Source: Phyllobacteriaceae bacterium (GTDB lineage: Bacteria > Pseudomonadota > Alphaproteobacteria > Rhizobiales > Rhizobiaceae). From it: a DNA stretch of 5,206 nucleotides. Of the stretch, positions 1-4,744 are shown in pieces (position 1 is the first letter of the stretch; every line of letters starts with the position of its first letter). Both the position numbers and the translations under genes were made by a program. The stretch is from the NCBI GenBank assembly GCA_024645155.1, contig JAHEGF010000237.1, positions 1-5,206 on the forward strand. The letters are read 5' to 3'. The notes under the pieces were generated by a model, which worked only from the letters and a program-made list of their open reading frames with translations, made no database searches and was not told the origin of the DNA.

Positions 1-292
1 GTTTGCTGAAAGCGCGCCGAAGGGTTCGGCGCAGATTGTGGTTGGTGCAGCAACGGTCTGTCTGCCGCTTGGCGAACTGATCGACCTGAAAGCCGAGGAG
101 GCGCGCCTGGGCAAGGAAATCGGCAAGGTTGCCGGTGATATCGAGAAAATATCGAAAAAGCTTGCCAACGAGAAGTTCGTCACCAATGCACGGCCCGAAA
201 TCGTCGAGGGCGAGCGCGAGAAACTTGCGGCCCTGAACGAAACCCGGGACAAGCTGTCGCTGGCTTTGTCGCAAATTCGCGAAGCCGGATAA
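1..292 (+). CDS. valS: Valyl-tRNA synthetase, C-terminal end (partial, 5' end outside window)
   Basis: The reading frame enters at base 2 and ends at TAA 290-292, giving 96 visible residues. Seen: the last part of a beta-rich linker (IVVGAATVCLPLGELIDL), then a long charged helical stretch with heptad spacing (LKAEEARLGKEI... through LALSQI). Its middle carries L-x-NEKFVTNARPEIVEGEREK, which matches the well-known 'L-x-N-x-x-F-x-x-x-A-P-x-x-V-x-x-E-x-x-K' signature of the ValRS C-terminal coiled-coil arm. In the family this arm contacts the tRNA; the enzyme charges tRNA-Val with valine in the cytoplasm. The catalytic domain lies upstream of the window and cannot be judged. A GTG at 38 lies inside this frame and is not a real start. 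No T-rich intrinsic terminator follows the stop codon. Confidence 0.93.
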   Translation, partial: FAESAPKGSAQIVVGAATVCLPLGELIDLKAEEARLGKEIGKVAGDIEKISKKLANEKFVTNARPEIVEGEREKLAALNETRDKLSLALSQIREAG

Positions 293-557
293 ACCGCCTG
301 ACGGCCCCGAAAACCGCGATTCGTCTAGCGCAAAGGTTGCGTCGCGCCTCGGCAATCGCGTTATAAGGCAGATTGCCGGCTTCTATCCGGTCAGTTGTGG
401 CGTTTTGGCAACAGTAAGTTTGAAAGCTTTCGGTTATGAATGTTAAGGGACGGTTTGCCCATTTCCCGCCATAAACCGGGAGCACGCCATTTGTGGTCAA
501 GTGGTTGTTGCCGTTTATTGCCCATTGCAGACACTGGATTGCCGATACAGGATTACT
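293..557. other. Intergenic region between valS and ilvD
   Basis: This 265-base gap has no supportable gene. Short frames starting at 440 and 493 run on into ilvD in other frames and have no recognisable product. It holds an inverted repeat (350-378), a second small overlapping stem (GCCGG 375-379 with CCGGT 387-391, 7-base loop), and two copies of the octamer GATTGCCG (371-378, 537-544). A TATAAG hexamer at 362-367 is the best -10-like element, but the TTGCGT at 337-342 is 19 bases away, so a promoter is only suggested. The ilvD promoter is expected somewhere here because ilvD is separated from valS by this gap. Confidence 0.6.
350..378. repeat. 8-bp perfect inverted repeat, possible operator or stem-loop upstream of ilvD
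   Basis: The arms CGGCAATC (350-357) and GATTGCCG (371-378) are exact reverse complements, separated by 13 bases that contain the -10-like hexamer TATAAG (362-367). In RNA the stem could gain one U-G pair at each outer end. There is no T run behind it, so it does not look like an intrinsic terminator of valS. The right arm is shared with a second small stem (375-391), so the two could not form together. A regulator site is one reading and a chance repeat is another. Confidence 0.4.
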
Positions 558-560
558 ATG
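549..560 (+). promoter_or_regulatory. Ribosome binding site and start codon of ilvD
   Basis: AGGA at 549-552 stands 5 bases before ATG 558-560. This decides the start against an in-frame GTG at 501. The 19 extra residues from 501 (MVVAVYCPLQ...) do not resemble any IlvD N-terminus, whereas the protein from 558 begins MDAKTISKANLPSRHVT, as in rhizobial short-form IlvD proteins. Confidence 0.75.
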
Positions 561-2282
561 GACGCCAAGACAATTTCAAAAGCCAATTTGCCGAGCCGTC
601 ACGTTACCGTGGGGCCCGCCAGGGCACCGCACCGCTCTTATCTCTATGCAATGGGATTGTCGCCGGATGAGATCGCCCAGCCGCTGGTTGGCGTGGCCAG
701 CTGTTGGAACGAGGCAGCTCCGTGCAACATTTCGCTGATGCGCCAGGCGCAGGTGGTCAAGAAGGGTGTGGCTGCAGCGAGCGGCACGCCGCGGGAATTC
801 TGCACGATCACCGTTACGGACGGTATCGCGATGGGCCATCAGGGCATGAAATCGTCGCTGGTTTCCCGTGACGTGATAGCCGATTCGGTCGAATTGACGA
901 TGCGCGGCCATTGCTACGACGCGCTGGTCGGCCTTGCAGGCTGCGACAAGTCGCTGCCGGGCATGATGATGGCGATGGTGCGCCTCAATGTTCCATCCGT
1001 CTTCATCTATGGCGGCTCGATCCTGCCTGGAACCCACCGCGGGCGCCAGATCACGGTCCAGGACGTGTTTGAAGCTGTCGGCCAGCATTCGGTCGGTGCT
1101 ATGGACGACGCCGAATTGCTGGAGATCGAACAGGCGGCATGCCCGTCGGCCGGTTCGTGCGGTGCACAGTTTACCGCCAACACCATGGCGACCGTTGCCG
1201 AGGCGATCGGGCTGGCTCTGCCTTATTCCTGTGGCGCACCGGCCCCGTTCGAGATGCGCGACCGCTTCAATTTTGCATCGGGCGAAAAGGTCATGGAACT
1301 GATCGCCCGCAACATCCGTCCACGCGATATCGTAACGCGAAAGGCGCTTGAGAATGCCGCAGCGGTTGTTGCTGCTTCCGGCGGGTCGACAAATGCGGGC
1401 CTGCACTTGCCAGCAATAGCGCATGAGTGCGGCATCGAGTTTGACCTTTTTGATGTCGCCGAAATCTTCAAGAAAACGCCCTATGTTGCCGATCTGAAAC
1501 CGGGCGGCAAATATGTCGCCAAAGACATGTTCGAGGCTGGTGGCATTCCGCTCCTGATGAAAACCTTGCTCGACAATGGCTATTTGCACGGCGACTGCAT
1601 GACGGTTACCGGGCGCACAATTGCCGAAAACATGGAAGCTGTGCGCTGGAATGACCAGCAGGATGTCGTCCATCCTGCCAACAAACCGATCACGCCAACC
1701 GGCGGGGTTGTCGGTCTGAAGGGCAACCTTGCCAGCGACGGTGCGATCGTCAAGGTAGCGGGGATGGAACGGCTGAAATTCACCGGGCCAGCGCGCTGCT
1801 TCGATTCCGAGGAAGAGTGCTTCGAGGCGGTCAATACCCGAAACTACAAGGAAGGCGAAGTCCTTGTCATCCGCTATGAGGGGCCCAAGGGCGGCCCGGG
1901 CATGCGCGAGATGCTGTCGACCACGGCTGCACTTTACGGGCAGGGCATGGGCGACAAGCTGGCGCTTATCACGGACGGGCGGTTTTCCGGCGCGACGAGG
2001 GGTTTCTGCATCGGTCATGTCGGGCCGGAAGCGGCTGTCGGCGGGCCGATCGGCTTGCTGCGCGACGGGGATATCATCGAGATCGATGCAGTGGAAGGCA
2101 CGTTGGATGTTCGCCTTTCCGACGAGGAATTGGCCGCACGTGCCAAGGAATGGAAACCGCGCGAGACTGACTACCAGTCGGGCGCAATCTGGAAATATGC
2201 TCAAACCGTGGGTTCGGCACGCAAGGGTGCCGTGACCCATCCGGGCGGGGCAAAAGAAACGCATTGCTATGCCGATATCTGA
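558..2282 (+). CDS. ilvD: Dihydroxy-acid dehydratase (IlvD, short form)
   Basis: This 574-aa cytoplasmic enzyme of the IlvD/Edd family dehydrates 2,3-dihydroxy-isovalerate and 2,3-dihydroxy-3-methylvalerate to the 2-oxo acids in valine, isoleucine and leucine synthesis. Seen: candidate Fe-S cysteines C56 (NEAAPCN), C129 (AGCDKSLPGM) and C201 (SAGSCGAQFTANTM). Metal-site residues are D88 (TVTDGIAMGHQGM), D130 and K131, the lysine that is carbamylated in characterised members. Also present are the ASGGSTNA motif (273-280) and the C-terminal TDGRFSGAT (472-480), whose S477 is the expected general base. The frame is intact and ends in YADI. At 574 aa it belongs to the shorter subtype, not the ~610-aa E. 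coli/Brucella type. That shorter subgroup lies close to sugar-acid dehydratases such as arabinonate dehydratase, so the substrate is inferred from overall resemblance. The stop overlaps the next gene by 14 bases. Confidence 0.9.
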   Translation: MDAKTISKANLPSRHVTVGPARAPHRSYLYAMGLSPDEIAQPLVGVASCWNEAAPCNISLMRQAQVVKKGVAAASGTPREFCTITVTDGIAMGHQGMKSSLVSRDVIADSVELTMRGHCYDALVGLAGCDKSLPGMMMAMVRLNVPSVFIYGGSILPGTHRGRQITVQDVFEAVGQHSVGAMDDAELLEIEQAACPSAGSCGAQFTANTMATVAEAIGLALPYSCGAPAPFEMRDRFNFASGEKVMELIARNIRPRDIVTRKALENAAAVVAASGGSTNAGLHLPAIAHECGIEFDLFDVAEIFKKTPYVADLKPGGKYVAKDMFEAGGIPLLMKTLLDNGYLHGDCMTVTGRTIAENMEAVRWNDQQDVVHPANKPITPTGGVVGLKGNLASDGAIVKVAGMERLKFTGPARCFDSEEECFEAVNTRNYKEGEVLVIRYEGPKGGPGMREMLSTTAALYGQGMGDKLALITDGRFSGATRGFCIGHVGPEAAVGGPIGLLRDGDIIEIDAVEGTLDVRLSDEELAARAKEWKPRETDYQSGAIWKYAQTVGSARKGAVTHPGGAKETHCYADI

Positions 2283-3060
2283 CCTGAAAAAATCCCTGAC
2301 CGCACTTGCCGCATCCGGCGTCATCACGATGACGGCGCCCGCCATGGCTTTTGACAGCGCGTCGGTCATCAAGCCGGACTCCAACCCCTGGGCGGTGTTC
2401 AAGGACGGCTTTAATGCTTACAGCAAGGGCGAGAAGGACAAGGCTGTCGAGGCTTACAGGTTTGCCGCCGAAAAAGGCCATGCCGGTGCCCGCTGGAAAC
2501 TGGCCCACATGTATGCCGACGGCGATGGCGTACCCGAGGACGACTACGAGGCATTCCAAATATTCGAAAAGATCGTACGCCAGGGTGCGGAACCCGGAAC
2601 ACCGGATTCGACATTCGTTTCCTCGGCCCTGGTTTCGCTTGCCGCCTATCTGGAGCGCGGCATACCGGGAACTCCGGTTCGACGCGATCAGGCGTCAGCA
2701 CGGGAACTCTACTCGCAGGCCGCATCGGCGTTTGGTAATCCCGATGCCCAGTTTCATCTGGGCAGGATGCTCTTTTACGGCGAAGGTGGGTCACCCAATA
2801 TCCGCCAGGCAGGGCGCTGGTTCAAACTGGCCGCGCACAAGGGCAATGCCGGTGCGCAAGCGATGCTCGGGAACATCCTGTTTCAAAGCGGCAAGATGGT
2901 CCGGGGCCTGGCGATGATCACGGTGGCACTGGAATCGGCCAAACCGGCAGATCGCAGCTGGATACGCGATCTTCAGGAACAGGCTTTTGCACTTGCGCCC
3001 GAAGCCGAGCGGCGGACTGCGATTGCAGTTGCCGAAAATATGCGCAACGGCAAGAAGTAG
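2269..3060 (+). CDS. exoR: Periplasmic Sel1/TPR-like repeat protein, probable ExoR homologue
   Basis: This is a 263-aa exported repeat protein. Seen: a signal peptide with basic start (DLKK), hydrophobic core and APAMA cleavage site after residue 27, followed by Sel1/TPR-like helical pairs. These lie at about 43-70, 71-107 (ARWKLAHMYADGDGV), 117-155, 157-191 (AQFHLGRMLFYGEG, RWFKLAAHKG) and 193-223 (GAQAMLGNILF). Length, signal peptide, TPDSTFV and GTPV segments and repeat order resemble rhizobial ExoR (about 268 aa). Known ExoR binds and inhibits the ExoS sensor kinase in the periplasm and is degraded under stress, releasing ChvI-dependent control of exopolysaccharide, motility and acid response. 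The start overlaps ilvD by 14 bases and has only a weak purine stretch (AAAGAAA, 2253-2258) before it, so translation may be coupled to ilvD. ATG 2329 would destroy the signal peptide and is rejected. The main alternative is another Sel1-repeat exported protein; exoS/chvI are not in the window. Confidence 0.72.
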   Translation: MPISDLKKSLTALAASGVITMTAPAMAFDSASVIKPDSNPWAVFKDGFNAYSKGEKDKAVEAYRFAAEKGHAGARWKLAHMYADGDGVPEDDYEAFQIFEKIVRQGAEPGTPDSTFVSSALVSLAAYLERGIPGTPVRRDQASARELYSQAASAFGNPDAQFHLGRMLFYGEGGSPNIRQAGRWFKLAAHKGNAGAQAMLGNILFQSGKMVRGLAMITVALESAKPADRSWIRDLQEQAFALAPEAERRTAIAVAENMRNGKK

Positions 3061-3087
3061 AATGCGATAACCGGGCAGACCGGGTGA

Positions 3088-3381
3088 TCAGGGCTCGTAG
3101 CCTTCCACAAATGCCAGGCTGGAATTCGTTGACGCCTTGCGGATCGCGAGCAGAGGCGCGTATTCATCGCTGCGGTAGAACCGCCTTGCCGTTTCCATGT
3201 CGGGATATTCGACTATCGTCAGACGGCTGACACCGATATCATTTTCGACATTCTCGATTGCACCGCCACGCACCACGTAACGTCCGCCGTATTTTTTTAT
3301 CAGCGCAGGAACTGCGGCGCGGTATTCGTCGAATTTTGTTGGGTCCGTGACTTCAATATGGGCAACGAGATAGGCGGCCAT
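3088..3381 (-). CDS. DUF1330 family protein
   Basis: This is a 97-aa soluble protein with no signal peptide. Seen: an opening beta strand (AAYLVAHIEVTDP), the KYGGRYVVRGG motif (30-40), an IVEYPDMETARRFYRSDEY segment (56-74) and a closing FVEGY. This is the layout of DUF1330, a dimeric alpha-beta barrel (ferredoxin-like) family usually 95-100 aa long, so the gene is complete. The biochemical role of DUF1330 is not established, and none is proposed here. The start is supported by AGGAGA (3386-3391 on the opposite strand) 4 bases from the ATG. It converges with the exoR-like gene across only 27 bases. It follows the 96-aa secreted protein gene on the same strand by 49 bases, so the two may be cotranscribed. 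The 49-base gap shows no obvious terminator or promoter. Confidence 0.88.
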   Translation of the reverse strand: MAAYLVAHIEVTDPTKFDEYRAAVPALIKKYGGRYVVRGGAIENVENDIGVSRLTIVEYPDMETARRFYRSDEYAPLLAIRKASTNSSLAFVEGYEP

Positions 3382-3386
3382 GGGGT

Positions 3387-3391
3387 CTCCT
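3387..3391 (-). promoter_or_regulatory. Ribosome binding site of the DUF1330 gene
   Basis: AGGAG on the - strand lies 5 bases upstream of the ATG (complement of 3379-3381). It is a strong match and fixes the start of the DUF1330 protein at 3381. Confidence 0.75.
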
Positions 3392-3430
3392 GCTGTTCAG
3401 TGGTTGTACGGATTGCCGGTTTGCGGTGTA

Positions 3431-3721
3431 TCAGCCCTGTTTCGGTTCCGGTAGCGAAACCGGCACTGTCTTCTCCTGTTGCGCCGGATACGACATCAGC
3501 ACTGACGGGCAGCCGTCGCCGAGCATCTTCCAGGATGTGTTGTTCAACACTTTCTCGCAGCGGGCAAGTTTGTTGCCGGAGGGTAGCCTGATGCAGGCAA
3601 TCTGGCCTTCTTCGAACGTGGTGCCGTTGGCGCGGCACACGCATTTCGGTCCGGCATTGGCAGGAAATGACAATGCCGCTGCGCCGATCAGTCCCAGCAG
3701 GGCAATTCGTGCAAATCTCAT
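3431..3721 (-). CDS. Small secreted cysteine-containing protein of unknown function
   Basis: This 96-aa protein is not recognised as a named family. Seen: a clear signal peptide (basic MRFAR, hydrophobic LLGLIGAAAL, cleavage after ANA at residue 23) leaving a mature chain of about 73 residues. Five cysteines lie at 27, 29, 43, 55 and 71, in segments KCVCRANG, GQIACIRLPSGN, ARCEKV, NNTSW and DGCPSV. The tail is Pro/Gln/Glu/Lys-rich. The cysteine spacing and NNTSW-x(n)-CP layout suggest a small disulfide-bonded periplasmic domain. An odd cysteine count leaves one free or partner-linked. No lipobox is present, so it is probably not a lipoprotein. The gene has an excellent ribosome binding site (GGAGG, complement of 3728-3732, 6 bases from ATG) and its own candidate promoter, so it is very likely real. 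It precedes the DUF1330 gene by 49 bases. Confidence 0.8.
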   Translation of the reverse strand: MRFARIALLGLIGAAALSFPANAGPKCVCRANGTTFEEGQIACIRLPSGNKLARCEKVLNNTSWKMLGDGCPSVLMSYPAQQEKTVPVSLPEPKQG

Positions 3722-3727
3722 CGTCAG

Positions 3728-3732
3728 CCTCC
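3728..3732 (-). promoter_or_regulatory. Ribosome binding site of the 96-aa secreted protein gene
   Basis: GGAGG on the - strand (CCTCC on +) stands 6 bases before the ATG at 3721. It supports both the start and the reality of this small gene. Confidence 0.8.
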
Positions 3733-3745
3733 ACGGGCTGCATTT

Positions 3746-3762
3746 GATGCATCATGATATCA
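3746..3762. repeat. Two adjacent 8-bp perfect palindromes over the candidate -10/start region
   Basis: GATGCATC (3746-3753) and TGATATCA (3755-3762) are each self-complementary and are separated by one base. They cover the -10 hexamer and predicted start of the - strand promoter, a usual place for a repressor site. Short AT-rich palindromes also arise by chance, so function is open. Confidence 0.35.
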
Positions 3763-3781
3763 CATGCAGGGGATCGGGCAA
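3754..3781 (-). promoter_or_regulatory. Candidate promoter for the 96-aa secreted protein gene
   Basis: On the - strand a -35-like TTGCCC (complement of 3776-3781) is followed after 16 bases by TATCAT (complement of 3754-3759), with TG one base ahead of it, making an extended -10 (TGATATCAT). Transcription would start near 3747, about 25 bases before the ATG and leaving room for the GGAGG site. TATCAT matches five of six bases of the sigma-70 consensus and TTGCCC four of six. This is a prediction from motif and spacing only. Confidence 0.5.
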
Positions 3782-3792
3782 ATACCCATGCC

Positions 3793-3840
3793 TGCCACGT
3801 TTGGTATGACAGCAAAGCTGAATGCCCTGTGGCACGTTTG
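3793..3840. repeat. Paired inverted and direct short repeats in the gap behind xthA
   Basis: TGCCAC (3793-3798) and GTGGCA (3829-3834) form a 6-bp inverted repeat with a 30-base loop. The overlapping octamer CACGTTTG occurs directly repeated at 3796-3803 and 3833-3840. Inside the loop is a tiny CAGC-AAA-GCTG hairpin (3810-3820). The - strand reads through this after the xthA stop. There is no T run, so no intrinsic terminator can be called. The stretch could be a weak structured 3' end or chance. Confidence 0.3.
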
Positions 3841-3857
3841 TGAAGAGAAAACCTTGT

Positions 3858-4646
3858 TCAGGCCGGGATGTCGAGCGTGACCACCACCGGCACGTGGTCC
3901 GACGGTTTTTCCCAGGCGCGGGTGTGCTTTTCGATTGATGATGCAACCAGGCGGTTAGCTGCTTCCGGGGATAGCAGCAGATGGTCTATGCGGATGCCAT
4001 TGTTTTTCTGCCATGCACCAGCCTGGTAATCCCAGAAACTGTACATGCCGGGTTCACCGGAGACAGCCCGGAAAGCATCAGTCAGACCGAGATTGCAGAG
4101 TCGCCGGTAGGCGTTGCGGGTCTCCGGCCTGTAAAGCGCATCACCCTCCCAGGCTGCGGGATCGTGGCAGTCGGCCGGTTCGGGAATGACATTGTAGTCG
4201 CCTGCAAGAACGAACGGTTCCTCCAATTCCAGACGCTGCCGCGCCCAGTCCTCAAGGCGCTGCATCCAAGTCAGCTTGTAGGGATATTTTTCGGAATCAA
4301 CCGGGTTGCCGTTTGGAAGATAAAGCGAAACCACGCGCAAAGCCGAGCCATCAACGGAAAAGACGGCTTCCATAAAACGCGCCTGATCATCATTATCGTC
4401 GCCCGGCAGGCCGCGATTGACCTCGTCGGGGGTGGATTTTGACAGGATCGCCACGCCATTGAAGCCCTTTTGGCCGTGGGTTTCCACGTGGTAACCAAGG
4501 GCCTCTATTTCGAGGCGGGGAAAATTTTCGTCGACCGACTTGATCTCCTGCAGGCAGACCATGTCCGGACTGCTGTCTTCAAGCCAATGCAGCAGATTGC
4601 CGATGCGCGCCTTGACGCCGTTGATGTTCCAGGTCGCGATCTGCAT
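3858..4646 (-). CDS. xthA: Exodeoxyribonuclease III (AP endonuclease, XthA)
   Basis: This 262-aa enzyme is close in length to E. coli exonuclease III (268 aa), of the endonuclease/exonuclease/phosphatase fold. It cuts DNA at abasic sites and degrades 3' ends of duplex DNA in base excision repair, using a divalent metal. Every expected active-site motif is visible: N7 in TWNINGVKAR, E34 in LQEIK, Y109 in SLYLPNG, D150 and N152 in AGDYNV, D221 in RIDHLLLSP, and D250-H251 in PSDHVPV. The WDYQAGAWQKNNGIRIDH segment (205-222) is typical of the bacterial XthA branch. There is no signal peptide, so it acts in the cytoplasm. AAGGGAG (complement of 4651-4657) 4 bases upstream fixes the start. Its leader carries two overlapping hairpins, and it is divergent from the permease gene. 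No clear terminator follows its stop. Confidence 0.94.
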   Translation of the reverse strand: MQIATWNINGVKARIGNLLHWLEDSSPDMVCLQEIKSVDENFPRLEIEALGYHVETHGQKGFNGVAILSKSTPDEVNRGLPGDDNDDQARFMEAVFSVDGSALRVVSLYLPNGNPVDSEKYPYKLTWMQRLEDWARQRLELEEPFVLAGDYNVIPEPADCHDPAAWEGDALYRPETRNAYRRLCNLGLTDAFRAVSGEPGMYSFWDYQAGAWQKNNGIRIDHLLLSPEAANRLVASSIEKHTRAWEKPSDHVPVVVTLDIPA

Positions 4647-4744
4647 GGCACTCCCTTATGCACAGAAAAGTCTTGTGCGCAGCTTGCGCTATTTTGCCGC
4701 AGCTTTAGCGTTGGCATGTTTTTTACCATCAAGGGGCAACGCCT
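4647..4744. other. Divergent control region between xthA and the NCS2 permease gene
   Basis: These 98 bases must carry the signals for both divergent genes. The xthA ribosome site lies at 4651-4657 (- strand), and the permease ribosome site AAGGGG at 4731-4736 (+ strand, 8 bases from ATG). No convincing -35/-10 pair was found for either direction. On the - strand TTGATG (complement of 4725-4730) lies 17 bases from GCTAAA (complement of 4702-4707), a weak candidate for xthA. Confidence 0.45.
4660..4689 (-). repeat. Two overlapping hairpins in the xthA leader
   Basis: GCGCA (4677-4681) and TGCGC (4685-4689) make a perfect 5-bp stem with a 3-base loop. Next to it GCACA (4660-4664) and TGTGC (4674-4678) make a 5-bp inverted repeat, with AGA/TCT pairing possible inside if one base bulges. 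They share 4677-4678, so they would compete in RNA. Both sit just ahead of the xthA ribosome site. They could instead be a protein-binding site serving both divergent genes. Confidence 0.35.

Noticed and set aside
491..519. Promoter TTGTGG-17-TTTATT ahead of ilvD
   Set aside because: The spacing is right, but the hexamers match only 3 and 4 of 6 consensus bases; too weak to list as a feature.
501..557. Longer ilvD starting at GTG 501
   Set aside because: The 19 added residues do not resemble IlvD, and the AGGA site fits ATG 558.
440..738. Possible ilv leader peptide (frames from 440 and 493)
   Set aside because: Both frames run on into ilvD without an early stop, have no run of Ile/Val/Leu codons, and no terminator hairpin with a T tract follows.
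576..2402. 608-codon open frame on the - strand opposite ilvD
   Set aside because: It mirrors ilvD over its whole length, the translation is rich in Arg/His/Cys with no recognisable motif, and ilvD itself is unmistakable. Such antisense frames are common opposite GC-rich genes.
2351..2917. 188-codon + strand frame inside the exoR-like gene
   Set aside because: It is an Arg/Pro/Ser-rich shadow of the Sel1-repeat gene in another frame with no signal peptide or domain.
3071..3084. CCGG-GCAGA-CCGG stem as terminator between exoR and the DUF1330 gene
   Set aside because: The stem is only 4 bp and no T run lies on either side.
3447..3463. CCGGT/ACCGG 5-bp hairpin near the end of the 96-aa gene
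   Set aside because: It lies inside coding sequence, is short, and has no T tract.
3300..3815. 171-codon - strand frame across the DUF1330 and 96-aa genes
   Set aside because: It overlaps two well-supported genes with good ribosome sites, and its translation has no coherent domain.
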